NCBI GenBank assembly: GCA_029219245.1
Contig: JAQXTA010000042.1
Coordinates: forward strand, 1 to 38,115
Length of the DNA: 38,115 nucleotides
Direction: 5' to 3'
Origin: Lachnospiraceae bacterium
GTDB taxonomy: Bacteria > Bacillota > Clostridia > Lachnospirales > Lachnospiraceae
Shown: positions 1-7,372 of the stretch, one piece after another
How positions within the stretch are numbered: the first letter of the stretch is position 1
How the letters are laid out: the number at the start of each line of letters is the position of its first letter
The notes under the pieces: generated by a model
Seen by the model: the letters and a program-made list of their open reading frames with translations, nothing else
Databases searched by the model: none
Told to the model about the DNA's origin: nothing
Translations under genes and position numbers: made by a program

Positions 1-49
1 GCTAATATGACATGAAGACGCCGCAGGTTCGAATCCTGCAATTCCCATC
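1..49 (+). tRNA. 3' end of a tRNA (or tmRNA) gene, cut by window edge
   Basis: A perfect T-arm is visible: stem GCAGG (23-27), loop TTCGAAT (28-34), stem CCTGC (35-39). It is followed by a 7-base acceptor 3' strand AATTCCC (40-46) and A47 as the discriminator. The bases before the T-arm do not fold into an obvious anticodon arm, so the gene may be a class II tRNA, a tmRNA (ssrA) or a displaced 3' copy of an integration site. No CCA is encoded. The 5' half is outside the window, so identity cannot be decided. Confidence 0.55.
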
Positions 50-74
50 GGGCTACTTTGCGTAGCCCTTTTTA
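50..74 (+). terminator. Rho-independent terminator of the upstream RNA gene
   Basis: A 7-bp stem GGGCTAC (50-56) / GTAGCCC (62-68) with a 5-base loop is followed by five T residues. It starts three bases after the RNA gene's discriminator, so it closes that transcript. Confidence 0.85.
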
Positions 75-108
75 TTTAAGATAAAGTAAGTAGAATGGAG
101 GCGGTAAA

Positions 109-1428
109 ATGAAATGTATATATTGTAATGCAGAAGATGAGCTTACATCATCGGATATTATCACGTATGCAATTACAGGGGCTAAGGTTACTAAATCATT
201 TGTTTGCGGGACACATAATGCACTTACTAATAAAATGTATGAGATAAAATTCGTGGATGATTTAAACTTCTTTAGAAATCATTTGGGGTTTTCTACACGT
301 GAGGGGAAACCAATTCAGTATATAGCTGATATATCCGTAGATGGAACAGAAATGCATAATGTTAAAATCAGTAATAGAGAGTCTTTGTATGCACCGAAAA
401 GCGTTGTTGCAGGTTTTGATGATAATGGGAATAAGGTTTTAATGGCACCGATGGAGAAGCTTGATGGAATCAGTAAAGGGAAAGCAACTACGGTTGATAT
501 AAGCGATGTAACATTACACAAAACAATTACAGCTGATAGTTTTCTGGGTTTTCATGCAATTCATAGTATTGCTAAAATAGCTTATGAATGGTATTGCTAT
601 ATCAACAATATTGAAGAATATACAGAAGAGTGCAAAGAAATTGTGGATTATATCTTAGGCAAAGTGGATGGAGATTTTGTAGATGTTATAATCGAAAGAA
701 ACTATTATTATGCAATTGACCAGATGTCAGAAGTGGGAACAAATGCGTTGTTTCAATATGATGATATAGATGGGTATAGATATGTTGTTTTTGATTTGTG
801 GAAGACGGTTGCATATAGAGTAAGAATCTGTAAGTCGCTAAATAACAATGCTCGTGATGCAAAGTCTCTATTTTTTGAGCTATATCTATATCATGTAGAT
901 GGCAGTAAATCTAAAACGGCATTTGGAGCGGTTTCGCTTGATAGTAACAAGAAACCTGCGTTTTATACAATTCGACCACAAGATATTAATGTTGACTTAT
1001 GGAGAGTATTTGTAGAGCGTATCGAAAAGATAATGTCAACAATGGTTTTATCTATTCATACTTTGAAAAGAGAAGTTGACCTGTTGGCTTCCAGATTAAA
1101 AAAATATGATGCAGGCAAAATAGATGTTGCACGGTTATTAGGGTTTGAAGACAATAATGTTGTGACTACGGTGGATGTTATTGCTCAGATATATCTTAAC
1201 AGAGATAAATATGATGCATCGAAAACATTCAATCACAATTTACCGATAATCCTAAATCTGGATAACGACACCATAGCGAGAACACAGGAAGATAAAACTA
1301 CCTTTTTGAAGTCTTTGGTTGAAATGGATAGAGAGAAGAGGTTATCCGAATACCTTTGGAATGGGATTAGTTTATTCTATGAAATATATGAGAATGAAAT
1401 GAGTCTAGTACAACAAGATAAAATATAG
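109..1428 (+). CDS. Divergent HNH-like zinc-binding protein, function unknown
   Basis: A 439-residue soluble protein. The start at 109 is supported by a GGAGGCGG ribosome site about 8 bases upstream. The N-terminus has C3-x2-C6, then a Ser-Asp-Ile-Ile stretch near residue 15, then C33-x2-H36-N37. This spacing resembles the zinc-stabilised HNH nuclease fold (CxxC, EHIIP-like motif, CxxHN), but the usual catalytic His of the first motif appears replaced by Asp, so nuclease activity is doubtful. The remaining 390 residues are mixed alpha/beta and I do not recognise them. The gene is visibly AT-rich compared with the trp region and lies just after an RNA gene 3' end, as expected for an acquired gene. 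It has its own terminator at 1437. The HNH relationship is inferred from motif spacing only. Confidence 0.7.
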   Translation: MKCIYCNAEDELTSSDIITYAITGAKVTKSFVCGTHNALTNKMYEIKFVDDLNFFRNHLGFSTREGKPIQYIADISVDGTEMHNVKISNRESLYAPKSVVAGFDDNGNKVLMAPMEKLDGISKGKATTVDISDVTLHKTITADSFLGFHAIHSIAKIAYEWYCYINNIEEYTEECKEIVDYILGKVDGDFVDVIIERNYYYAIDQMSEVGTNALFQYDDIDGYRYVVFDLWKTVAYRVRICKSLNNNARDAKSLFFELYLYHVDGSKSKTAFGAVSLDSNKKPAFYTIRPQDINVDLWRVFVERIEKIMSTMVLSIHTLKREVDLLASRLKKYDAGKIDVARLLGFEDNNVVTTVDVIAQIYLNRDKYDASKTFNHNLPIILNLDNDTIARTQEDKTTFLKSLVEMDREKRLSEYLWNGISLFYEIYENEMSLVQQDKI

Positions 1429-1436
1429 GTAATTGT

Positions 1437-1475
1437 CAGCAAGAGAAGAAGGTGTAAAAGCCTTCTTTTTTGCTG
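1437..1475. terminator. Terminator hairpin after the HNH-like gene
   Basis: CAGCAA-gag-AAGAAGG (1437-1452) pairs with CCTTCTT-tt-TTGCTG (1461-1475) around an 8-base loop. The inner right arm is T-rich, so it can end transcription of the preceding gene and, read on the other strand, could work in reverse. Confidence 0.7.
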
Positions 1476-1611
1476 TTTTAGGCCTAAAAATCAGGCAAAA
1501 AGTGGTATTGCACCTATATAGAGTCCGTTTTATGGGACTAATACTTTGATATTCTTTAGATGTAAACAAGAAATGGAAGTTGTTTTTGACCTCGAAAAAG
1601 AGGTGGAAAGG

Positions 1612-1782
1612 ATGAAACTTATGTTTATTATACTATTTATTTTATTTATTGGAATACCTCTTTTGAAAGAAGAGATGGAAAATCAGAGCTATAGAGAGTC
1701 ATGCAGAAGAAGAGGCGATAAGACATATTGGTCTACAGATGGATTAAGATACACAAGTAACAATCAAAAAGTTTATAAGTAG
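1612..1782 (+). CDS. Small single-span membrane protein, first of a tandem pair
   Basis: A 56-residue protein of unknown function. The ATG at 1612 is chosen over upstream in-frame starts at 1546 (TTG) and 1573 because AGGTGG lies 5 bases before it and because the protein then begins directly with a hydrophobic helix (residues 3-19, rich in Ile, Phe and Leu). After the helix comes a polar tail with a Cys followed by RRRGDKTYWS, that is C-x3-G-x-K-x-Y-x-S. The same pattern recurs in the next gene, whose ribosome site begins at this stop codon. No known family is recognised. The helix could be a membrane anchor or an uncleaved signal. Confidence 0.6.
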   Translation: MKLMFIILFILFIGIPLLKEEMENQSYRESCRRRGDKTYWSTDGLRYTSNNQKVYK

Positions 1783-1796
1783 GAAAGGTGGTAAAT

Positions 1797-1970
1797 ATGG
1801 GATTTATTTGTTTGTTTATTGTAATAATTGCGTGTATTGCAGATGCTATTAAAAATGCAGAGTGTGATGCTTGGAGTCGAAACTATTGTGCACAAAGAGG
1901 GTATAAGTATTACTCATCTTCAACTGATTTCTATTATATCATTGCATCAAGCAGGAAATCTATTATATAA
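1797..1970 (+). CDS. Small single-span membrane protein, second of a tandem pair
   Basis: A 57-residue protein. The ATG at 1797 follows GGAAAGGTGG at 1782-1791, which overlaps the end of the previous gene, so the two are probably co-translated. It has the same plan as its neighbour: an N-terminal hydrophobic helix (residues 2-18) then a Cys followed by AQRGYKYYSS, repeating C-x3-G-x-K-x-Y-x-S. The last dozen residues align only loosely, with a final Arg/Gln-Lys in both, so the copy is diverged. Function is unknown. What follows is a decayed transporter gene, so this gene's own C-terminus may also be altered. Confidence 0.55.
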   Translation: MGFICLFIVIIACIADAIKNAECDAWSRNYCAQRGYKYYSSSTDFYYIIASSRKSII

Positions 1971-1974
1971 TAAT

Positions 1975-2431
1975 GGAAACTGTTCTGCAGATAAATATAG
2001 AAGAAAAGGGAGAATGGGAATTTTTTTCTGGGGTGTATGCTTGTTCTGCCCACAGATATTGATGAAGTTTCTTACCAATGATGAAGAGCACAGGAAGAAG
2101 TATGGAAAGTACTGTCTATGCGGCAGCAGCCATAGGGCATTTGGAAAGTGATGTCGTTGCAACCAATTCGGTGGGGAATATCGTTAAAAACCTTGCTCTC
2201 TGTTGCGTTTCCAGTATTTTGATTTTTGCAATTTCGGGATGGATTGCAGATTCCCAAAGTATACTCACGATAACGGCAGTGAAATATTTGCAGATTTTAT
2301 TACTGATTTATTGCTTTTATTTTCCGATTCCTGTGATTTTTGTTATTTTAGGAGTAGATGATTTGTTAAAACTGCTCTATTTTTATGCGGTTTATAAAAA
2401 GGGAGTATGGTTGCAGAATCTTACGAAATAG
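1975..2431 (+). pseudogene. MATE-family efflux transporter remnant
   Basis: Two pieces in different frames together resemble a shrunken MATE antiporter. In the first frame, around 2005-2070, a helix runs into ILMKFLTNDEE, like the motif at the end of a MATE N-terminal-half helix. In a second frame, 2098-2431 reads IGHLESDVVATNSVGNIVKN, closely matching the start of the MATE C-terminal half, and ends in a Val-Asp-Asp ... YKKGVWLQNLTK tail typical of the MATE C-terminus. The second part has about 110 residues where an intact half has about 200. The first half is almost entirely missing, so several deletions and at least one frameshift have occurred. The MATE match is from remembered family motifs. 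Confidence 0.65.
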
Positions 2432-2449
2432 AGCAGAAGGAGACTGTAC

Positions 2450-4249
2450 ATGCAGGATTTCGACAAGAAAAATAAATTTGGAAGAAGAGATGCTTTGTCT
2501 ATCATCTCGGTCGCACTTTCCATAGTGGCAGGAGGGGCATTGATAATGCTTCTGGTATCGCTGTTTTTGATGGATAATGTGGCGATAGAGCAGAGCAGAA
2601 AGGATTCTGGTTTTGAGACGGTTGAGGACTATTCCTGCCAGGAAATTGAGGATGACGATGCTCCTATTGGTGTCAGAAAAGAATATACTTTTTCAATCAA
2701 TAAAATGCTTGATAATGATACGCATCTGGCTTTTTATACGGTTCATCAATATGTAGATGTTTATCTGGACGAGCAGAAAATATACAGTCTGCAACCTTCT
2801 GAGGAAAACTGGATTTGTAAGACGGTAGGAAGCAATTGGACAATGATTCCGCTCTATCGCGAAGATGCCGGAAAGGAAATACGGATTGAAATAACGCCTG
2901 TATATGAGAGCTTTCGTGACCGGGAGATTGACTTCCTGATCGGTTCTCCGTTTGCTATTTATCGTGACCGGTTATACAAGGATTTGCCACAGCTTATTTT
3001 AGGTATCATGGCAGTTTTTGTCGGCGGGGTTTTTATTTGTGTTGCAGGATATAATCTGTTTCGGAGACATCGCGGGAAAAGCCTGGTATATTTAGGAATC
3101 TTTTCTGTTGTTATGGGACTTTGGAGACTGACGGATACAAGATTCACGCCTTTCATTTTTCCGGATAAGCCAGTCTTCCTGTTTTATGCATCCATTGCTA
3201 TGCTGATGCTTGGTATGGTACCACTAATCAAGTGGATAGAGAGGCGTTTCAACCGAGAAAGTTACCGTATACTGGATGGTTATTGTATCGGGGTATCTTT
3301 GATTTGCCTGGTACAGCTTTTGCTTCAGTTTTCAGGTGTGTTGGATTTGCGGGATACTTTATTTGTTACACATATTGTAATTGCCATAGGGGCGGTAGCT
3401 ACCATTGGAAGTTTAATCTATGAACGAATAAAATATCCTAAGCAGTCTGAACAGCTTGTAGGAAAAAAACTTCCTTTTATTTGCGTGGTTGGAGTGATGG
3501 CGGATATAACAGCATTTTATCTAAAAGGGAATTCGTCTGGCCTGCTTTTTTCTTTGCTGGCCTTTTTATTATATATTGTATCGATGGGGATTGCCACGAT
3601 GTTTCATTACGGCGAACAGGAAATGCAACTGGCAGAGAAAGACAGACAGTTGGCAGAAAAGGAACGGAAACTGACAGAAAGGCGTATTGCTACTATGATG
3701 AGTCAGATTCGTACTCATTTCATTTTTAATGTGCTTACGGTGATTAGCGGATACTGTAAATATGATCCGCAAAAAGCAGATGATACGCTGATTCTTTTTT
3801 CGCGTTATCTCAGGAGAAATATCAAGATTATTGAGGAGGAAGGATTGATTGATTTTTCAAAGGAGTTAGAGCAGTTGGAAGATTATATTGCATTAGAGCA
3901 GCTTCGGTTTCCAGATAGAATTACCTTTGAAAAAGATATTGAAGAAATAAACTTTCAGATTCCGCCGCTTACCATACAGCCCCTTGTAGAAAATGCAATC
4001 AAACATGGATTGATTGAGCATGACAGGAGTGGAACCGTATGGCTTTGTACCAGAAAAAAAGAGGACAATGCCGTTGTTACGATTACGGATGATGGTGCCG
4101 GTTTTATACCGGAGGAATGTGAAAATGAGGATTCGGTGGGAATCAGAAATGTGCGATTCCGCTTGGAAAACATGGTGCATGGCAGTCTTATGATTGAGAG
4201 CAATTACGGAAAAGGGACAAAAATAACTATACGGATACCGATTTCATAG
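2450..4249 (+). CDS. LytS/YpdA-type sensor histidine kinase, orphan
   Basis: A 599-residue membrane sensor kinase. A start ATG at 2450 follows AGAAGGAGA. Order: one membrane helix (about residues 24-45), an extracytoplasmic domain to about 170, seven or so membrane helices (about 178-385), a charged coiled coil with repeated LAEK-type units (about 388-415), the His_kinase dimerisation segment, then a HATPase domain. The phospho-acceptor is H423 in an RTHFIFN motif (the family usually has NPHFLFN). The ATPase N-box is VENAIKHG and a G-box is DDGAGF. The architecture resembles 7TM-DISM kinases that read extracellular ligands. No response regulator gene is adjacent, although these kinases usually have a LytTR-type or similar partner next door, so its partner must be elsewhere or lost with the deletions upstream. 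Confidence 0.85.
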   Translation: MQDFDKKNKFGRRDALSIISVALSIVAGGALIMLLVSLFLMDNVAIEQSRKDSGFETVEDYSCQEIEDDDAPIGVRKEYTFSINKMLDNDTHLAFYTVHQYVDVYLDEQKIYSLQPSEENWICKTVGSNWTMIPLYREDAGKEIRIEITPVYESFRDREIDFLIGSPFAIYRDRLYKDLPQLILGIMAVFVGGVFICVAGYNLFRRHRGKSLVYLGIFSVVMGLWRLTDTRFTPFIFPDKPVFLFYASIAMLMLGMVPLIKWIERRFNRESYRILDGYCIGVSLICLVQLLLQFSGVLDLRDTLFVTHIVIAIGAVATIGSLIYERIKYPKQSEQLVGKKLPFICVVGVMADITAFYLKGNSSGLLFSLLAFLLYIVSMGIATMFHYGEQEMQLAEKDRQLAEKERKLTERRIATMMSQIRTHFIFNVLTVISGYCKYDPQKADDTLILFSRYLRRNIKIIEEEGLIDFSKELEQLEDYIALEQLRFPDRITFEKDIEEINFQIPPLTIQPLVENAIKHGLIEHDRSGTVWLCTRKKEDNAVVTITDDGAGFIPEECENEDSVGIRNVRFRLENMVHGSLMIESNYGKGTKITIRIPIS

Positions 4250-4332
4250 GTTTTATAAACTTTCAGATATTGTATAAAGCAGCCAGGAGATTTTTATCGT
4301 ATGAGCTGCAACATGAGCGAAAAGAAGGAGAG

Positions 4333-5511
4333 ATGAACAAAATGCAGAAACTATCGGACAGAACAGCAGGGTTTACAGACTCTGTCATCAGACGTATGAC
4401 ACGTATTTCCAATCAGTACGGTGCGGTCAATTTATCCCAGGGATTTCCGGATTTTGAACCGCCAAAGGAAATCTTAGACAGACTGGAGCAGGTTGCAAAA
4501 GAAGATTTTCACCAGTATTCCATTACCTGGGGTGCGCAGAATTTCCGGGAGGCGCTGGCAGCCAAGCAGTCACCGCTTATGGGAAGGACCATTGATCCCA
4601 ATAGTGAAATCGTGGTAACCTGTGGCAGTACGGAGGCAATGATGGCAGCCATGATGACGGTTGCCAATCCCGGAGATAAGGTCATTGTCTTTTCTCCTTT
4701 TTATGAAAATTACGGAGCGGATACGATTTTATCCGGTGCAGAACCAATCTATGTACCGTTATACCCGCCGACCTTCCGGTTTGACTCGGAGGAACTGGAA
4801 GCTGCTTTTAAACAGAAGCCGAAGGCGTTGATTCTGTGCAATCCTTCCAATCCCTGCGGGAAAGTGTTTACCTACGAAGAATTAAGCTGTATTGCGGATC
4901 TGGCAAAGAAATATGACACTTACGTTATTACAGATGAGGTGTATGAGCATATTGTTTATGCACCGCACAAACATATCTATATTTCCTCACTGCCCGGTAT
5001 GTGGGAGAGAACGATTTGCTGTAGCTCGCTTTCCAAAACTTATTCGATTACCGGCTGGCGCCTCGGCTATATCATTGCACCGCCGGAAATTATAGAAGTA
5101 GCGAAAAAAGTACATGATTTCCTGACCGTAGGAGCAGCAGCTCCGTTGCAGGAAGCAGTTATTCCGGGCTTGCAGTTTGGACAAGCTTATTATGATGACT
5201 TGCAGGCGAAATATACGCATAAGAAAGAACTGTTTTTAAAGGGGCTGGATGATATCGGTCTGGTGCATACGAATCCGGAAGGTGCTTATTATGTTCTGTT
5301 AGACATTTCTGAATTTGGTTATGAAAGTGATTTACAGTTCTGTGAAATTTTGGCAAGTAAGGTCGGAGTCGGAGCCGTACCGGGTTCCAGTTTCTTTAAA
5401 GAACCGGTAAACAATTTAATCCGCTGCCACTTTGCAAAGAAGGATGAAACGCTGAATGAGGCATTGAACCGTCTGTCTCAGATTCGGAAAAAGATTCCGG
5501 CAAAAGGATAA
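4333..5511 (+). CDS. Class I/II PLP-dependent aminotransferase (PatA/AspC-like)
   Basis: A 392-residue cytosolic fold-type I aminotransferase transferring amino groups between an amino acid and a 2-oxo acid. The ATG at 4333 is preferred over an in-frame ATG at 4270 because AAGGAG lies 5 bases upstream. The PLP lysine is K235 in SSLSKTYSITGWR. Other family marks are CGSTEAM (cofactor phosphate region), CNPSNPCGK, and the C-terminal arginine in NLIRCHF for the substrate carboxylate. Length is normal. Substrate cannot be read from the sequence. An aromatic or aspartate-like role would fit its place just before the trp genes, but it has its own start and sits upstream of the trp promoter. Only 7 bases separate its stop from that promoter's -35, with no terminator seen, so read-through into the trp leader is likely. 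Confidence 0.88.
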   Translation: MNKMQKLSDRTAGFTDSVIRRMTRISNQYGAVNLSQGFPDFEPPKEILDRLEQVAKEDFHQYSITWGAQNFREALAAKQSPLMGRTIDPNSEIVVTCGSTEAMMAAMMTVANPGDKVIVFSPFYENYGADTILSGAEPIYVPLYPPTFRFDSEELEAAFKQKPKALILCNPSNPCGKVFTYEELSCIADLAKKYDTYVITDEVYEHIVYAPHKHIYISSLPGMWERTICCSSLSKTYSITGWRLGYIIAPPEIIEVAKKVHDFLTVGAAAPLQEAVIPGLQFGQAYYDDLQAKYTHKKELFLKGLDDIGLVHTNPEGAYYVLLDISEFGYESDLQFCEILASKVGVGAVPGSSFFKEPVNNLIRCHFAKKDETLNEALNRLSQIRKKIPAKG

Positions 5512-5518
5512 ATGGGTC

Positions 5519-5547
5519 TTGACTCACATGGAAGATTGTGCTATATT
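5519..5547 (+). promoter_or_regulatory. Sigma-A-type promoter of the trp operon
   Basis: TTGACT (5519-5524), a 17-base spacer, then TATATT (5542-5547). Both hexamers match the consensus at five of six positions. Predicted transcription start is near 5554, just ahead of the T-box leader. Confidence 0.8.
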
Positions 5548-5766
5548 TTTTTTAATTAAAAAAGAAAAATCAGTGAGCAAAAAGAGTACCAGAAGATGGG
5601 ACATGACAGAGAGTCGGCGTTGGTGGAAGTCGGTATGAAGCACTTTTGGGAATGGGTTTGTGAGATGCAGGTTGAAATGAAAAGAGTAGACTGAGCCGTA
5701 GTTTCTGCGTTAAAGAGAAGGATATAGAATTGTATCCGTAATGAGTCAGATGATTGAATTGGTGGC

Positions 5767-5801
5767 AAGGTATTTTCCGATTGGAAGATACCTTTTTATT
5801 T
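5767..5801 (+). terminator. Extra terminator-like hairpin inside the T-box leader
   Basis: AAGGTATTTTCC (5767-5778) and GGAAGATACCTT (5783-5794) form a 12-bp stem with one G-U pair and a 4-base loop. It is followed by TTT, A and TTTT. It stands where Stem III would be, about 70 bases before the T-box, yet has the look of a terminator. Confidence 0.6.
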
Positions 5802-5866
5802 TAACAAGGTAATGATAGAGCCGGTACCGTATTGAAATCCACCGATAGCAATGTAATGAGAAACAG

Positions 5867-5923
5867 GGTGGCACCGCGTGACATACGTCCCTAGTAGGAA
5901 GTAGTCAGCGTGCCGCCTTTTTT
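5867..5923 (+). terminator. T-box regulated terminator before trpE
   Basis: GGTGGCAC and the following GCGTGAC (5867-5882) pair with GTCAGC and GTGCCGCC (5904-5917) and are followed by six T residues. The left arm contains the T-box bulge bases, so this hairpin and the antiterminator are mutually exclusive. Confidence 0.85.
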
Positions 5924-5956
5924 ATGTAATAGGAGAGGAAAGGCAGGATTAGAAGC

Positions 5957-7372
5957 ATGAAAAGAAAATTACGCGCCTACAAAAAGACAGTCAGTATTGT
6001 AAATGAAAAAGCAATTTCTATGTTTGAAGGAATTGCGGGAAACAAAAAGAGTTTTCTGTTGGAAAGCTATGATAAGGATAACGGAAGGTATTCTTTTTTC
6101 GGAATCGACCCGGCGGAAATCATTACTTCCAAAGGAAACAGTCTGGTTATAACGAAAGCGGATGGCAGCAGGGAAGTACAGGAAGGAAACCCACTTGAAC
6201 TGTTAAAAGCCTATTACAATACCTTCGAGGTTACCAAAGACGATGGAGAACTGGCGATGATTGGTGGCCTGGTAGGCAGTCTTGCCTATGACTTTATCCG
6301 CTATACGGAAGTGCTTCCGGACAACAATCCGGATGAAATCGGAATTGAAACGATACAGCTCATGTATACGAAGGAATTTATCATTATCGACCATCAGGCG
6401 GAAACCATGACAGGGGTTGTATTGGAAGAGGATACACCGGAAGGCAGAGAGATAGGCGAAAAGAAAGCAGCGCAGTTAATTGCCCTTGTCAGGGAAAATA
6501 TGAAGGACAATGAAGAAAAGCAGATTTTTGTCCATGACGGAAAGATTATCCATAAGACGGACACTTTGGAGGAATACAGTGAAAAGGTAGAGAAAATCAA
6601 GCATTATATCCGGGAAGGCCACATTTTCCAAACGGTCTTATCGCAGCGCTGGACCATCGAAACGGGGCACGACGGTCTGACACTCTACAAGGAACTGCGA
6701 GAGTTGAATCCTTCGCCGTATCTGTACTATTTCAACTTCGGTGATTTTGAAATCATCGGTTCCAGTCCGGAAATGCTGGTAAAGCAGACCGATAGCAAGG
6801 TCTTTACCTGCCCGATTGCAGGAACCAGACGAAGAGGCAGGGACGAAGAGGAAGACCAGCTGCTGCGGGATGAACTTTTGCAGGATGAAAAGGAACGTGC
6901 GGAGCATGTCATGTTAGTGGATCTTGCAAGAAATGATATGGGAAGAATCGCGGAATTCGGTACGGTTAAGGTAACACAGTTTATGAATGTACAGAATTAT
7001 TCCCATGTCATGCATATCGTATCTTTGGTCGAGGGAAAGAAAAAAGGAGAGCGGCATCCGCTGGACTTAGTGGCATCTTTCCTGCCGGCAGGAACATTAA
7101 GCGGAGCACCGAAAATCCGGGCCATGGAAATCATCGATGAACTGGAAACGGTACGTCGCGGTTTGTATGGCGGGGCAACCGGCTATATCGGTTTTAACGG
7201 CAACATGGATTTGTGTATTACCATCCGTACCATGATTAAAAAAGGCAATAAGGTATATTTACAGGCGGGTGCAGGTATCGTAGCCGATTCCGTTGGGGAA
7301 AGCGAGTATCAGGAATGCTGTAACAAGGTAATGGCATTAGCCAAAACGCTGGTAGAGGAGGAAAATTTATGA
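5957..7372 (+). CDS. trpE: Anthranilate synthase component I
   Basis: A 471-residue chorismate-binding enzyme. With TrpG it turns chorismate and glutamine into anthranilate, pyruvate and glutamate, the first committed step to tryptophan. The N-terminal domain (about 20-150) carries LLES at the start, the usual site for tryptophan feedback inhibition. The catalytic chorismate-binding domain (about 195-465) has PIAGTRRRG, DLARNDMGR, PAGTLSGAPKIRAMEII and the final GAGIVADS. Length is normal. It is the first gene after the T-box. Its end overlaps trpG by 4 bases (ATGA), indicating translational coupling. PabB is a related alternative, but the LLES site and trp context favour TrpE. Confidence 0.95.
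   Translation: MKRKLRAYKKTVSIVNEKAISMFEGIAGNKKSFLLESYDKDNGRYSFFGIDPAEIITSKGNSLVITKADGSREVQEGNPLELLKAYYNTFEVTKDDGELAMIGGLVGSLAYDFIRYTEVLPDNNPDEIGIETIQLMYTKEFIIIDHQAETMTGVVLEEDTPEGREIGEKKAAQLIALVRENMKDNEEKQIFVHDGKIIHKTDTLEEYSEKVEKIKHYIREGHIFQTVLSQRWTIETGHDGLTLYKELRELNPSPYLYYFNFGDFEIIGSSPEMLVKQTDSKVFTCPIAGTRRRGRDEEEDQLLRDELLQDEKERAEHVMLVDLARNDMGRIAEFGTVKVTQFMNVQNYSHVMHIVSLVEGKKKGERHPLDLVASFLPAGTLSGAPKIRAMEIIDELETVRRGLYGGATGYIGFNGNMDLCITIRTMIKKGNKVYLQAGAGIVADSVGESEYQECCNKVMALAKTLVEEENL

Larger units (their letters stand above)
5554..5923 (+). promoter_or_regulatory. Tryptophan T-box leader (tRNA-Trp-sensing)
   Basis: The leader senses uncharged tRNA-Trp and then allows transcription of the trp genes. 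Stem I is recognisable from AGAGAGTCGGCGTTGGTGGA near 5608 (apical AG-bulge and distal loop). The specifier is TGG (5653-5655) in the context GAA-TGG-G. The antiterminator is AGGG (5865-5868) paired with CCCT (5889-5892), with the bulge TGGC (5869-5872) followed by ACC. UGGC is complementary to GCCA, the acceptor end of a tRNA with discriminator G, as in bacterial tRNA-Trp. The two specificity sites therefore agree independently. At about 370 bases the leader is long for the class and contains an extra terminator-like hairpin. Confidence 0.93.

Noticed and set aside
1476..1489. Perfect 14-base palindrome TTTTAGGCCTAAAA after the first terminator
   Set aside because: Isolated, short and not placed at a promoter or gene start; probably chance or a relic.
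2078..2431. Open frame of 117 codons as a stand-alone gene
   Set aside because: Its content matches shortened MATE segments and its start has no ribosome site, so it is treated as part of the pseudogene.
5512..5956. Classical trp attenuator with a leader peptide
   Set aside because: No short frame with clustered Trp codons is present; the T-box elements explain the region.
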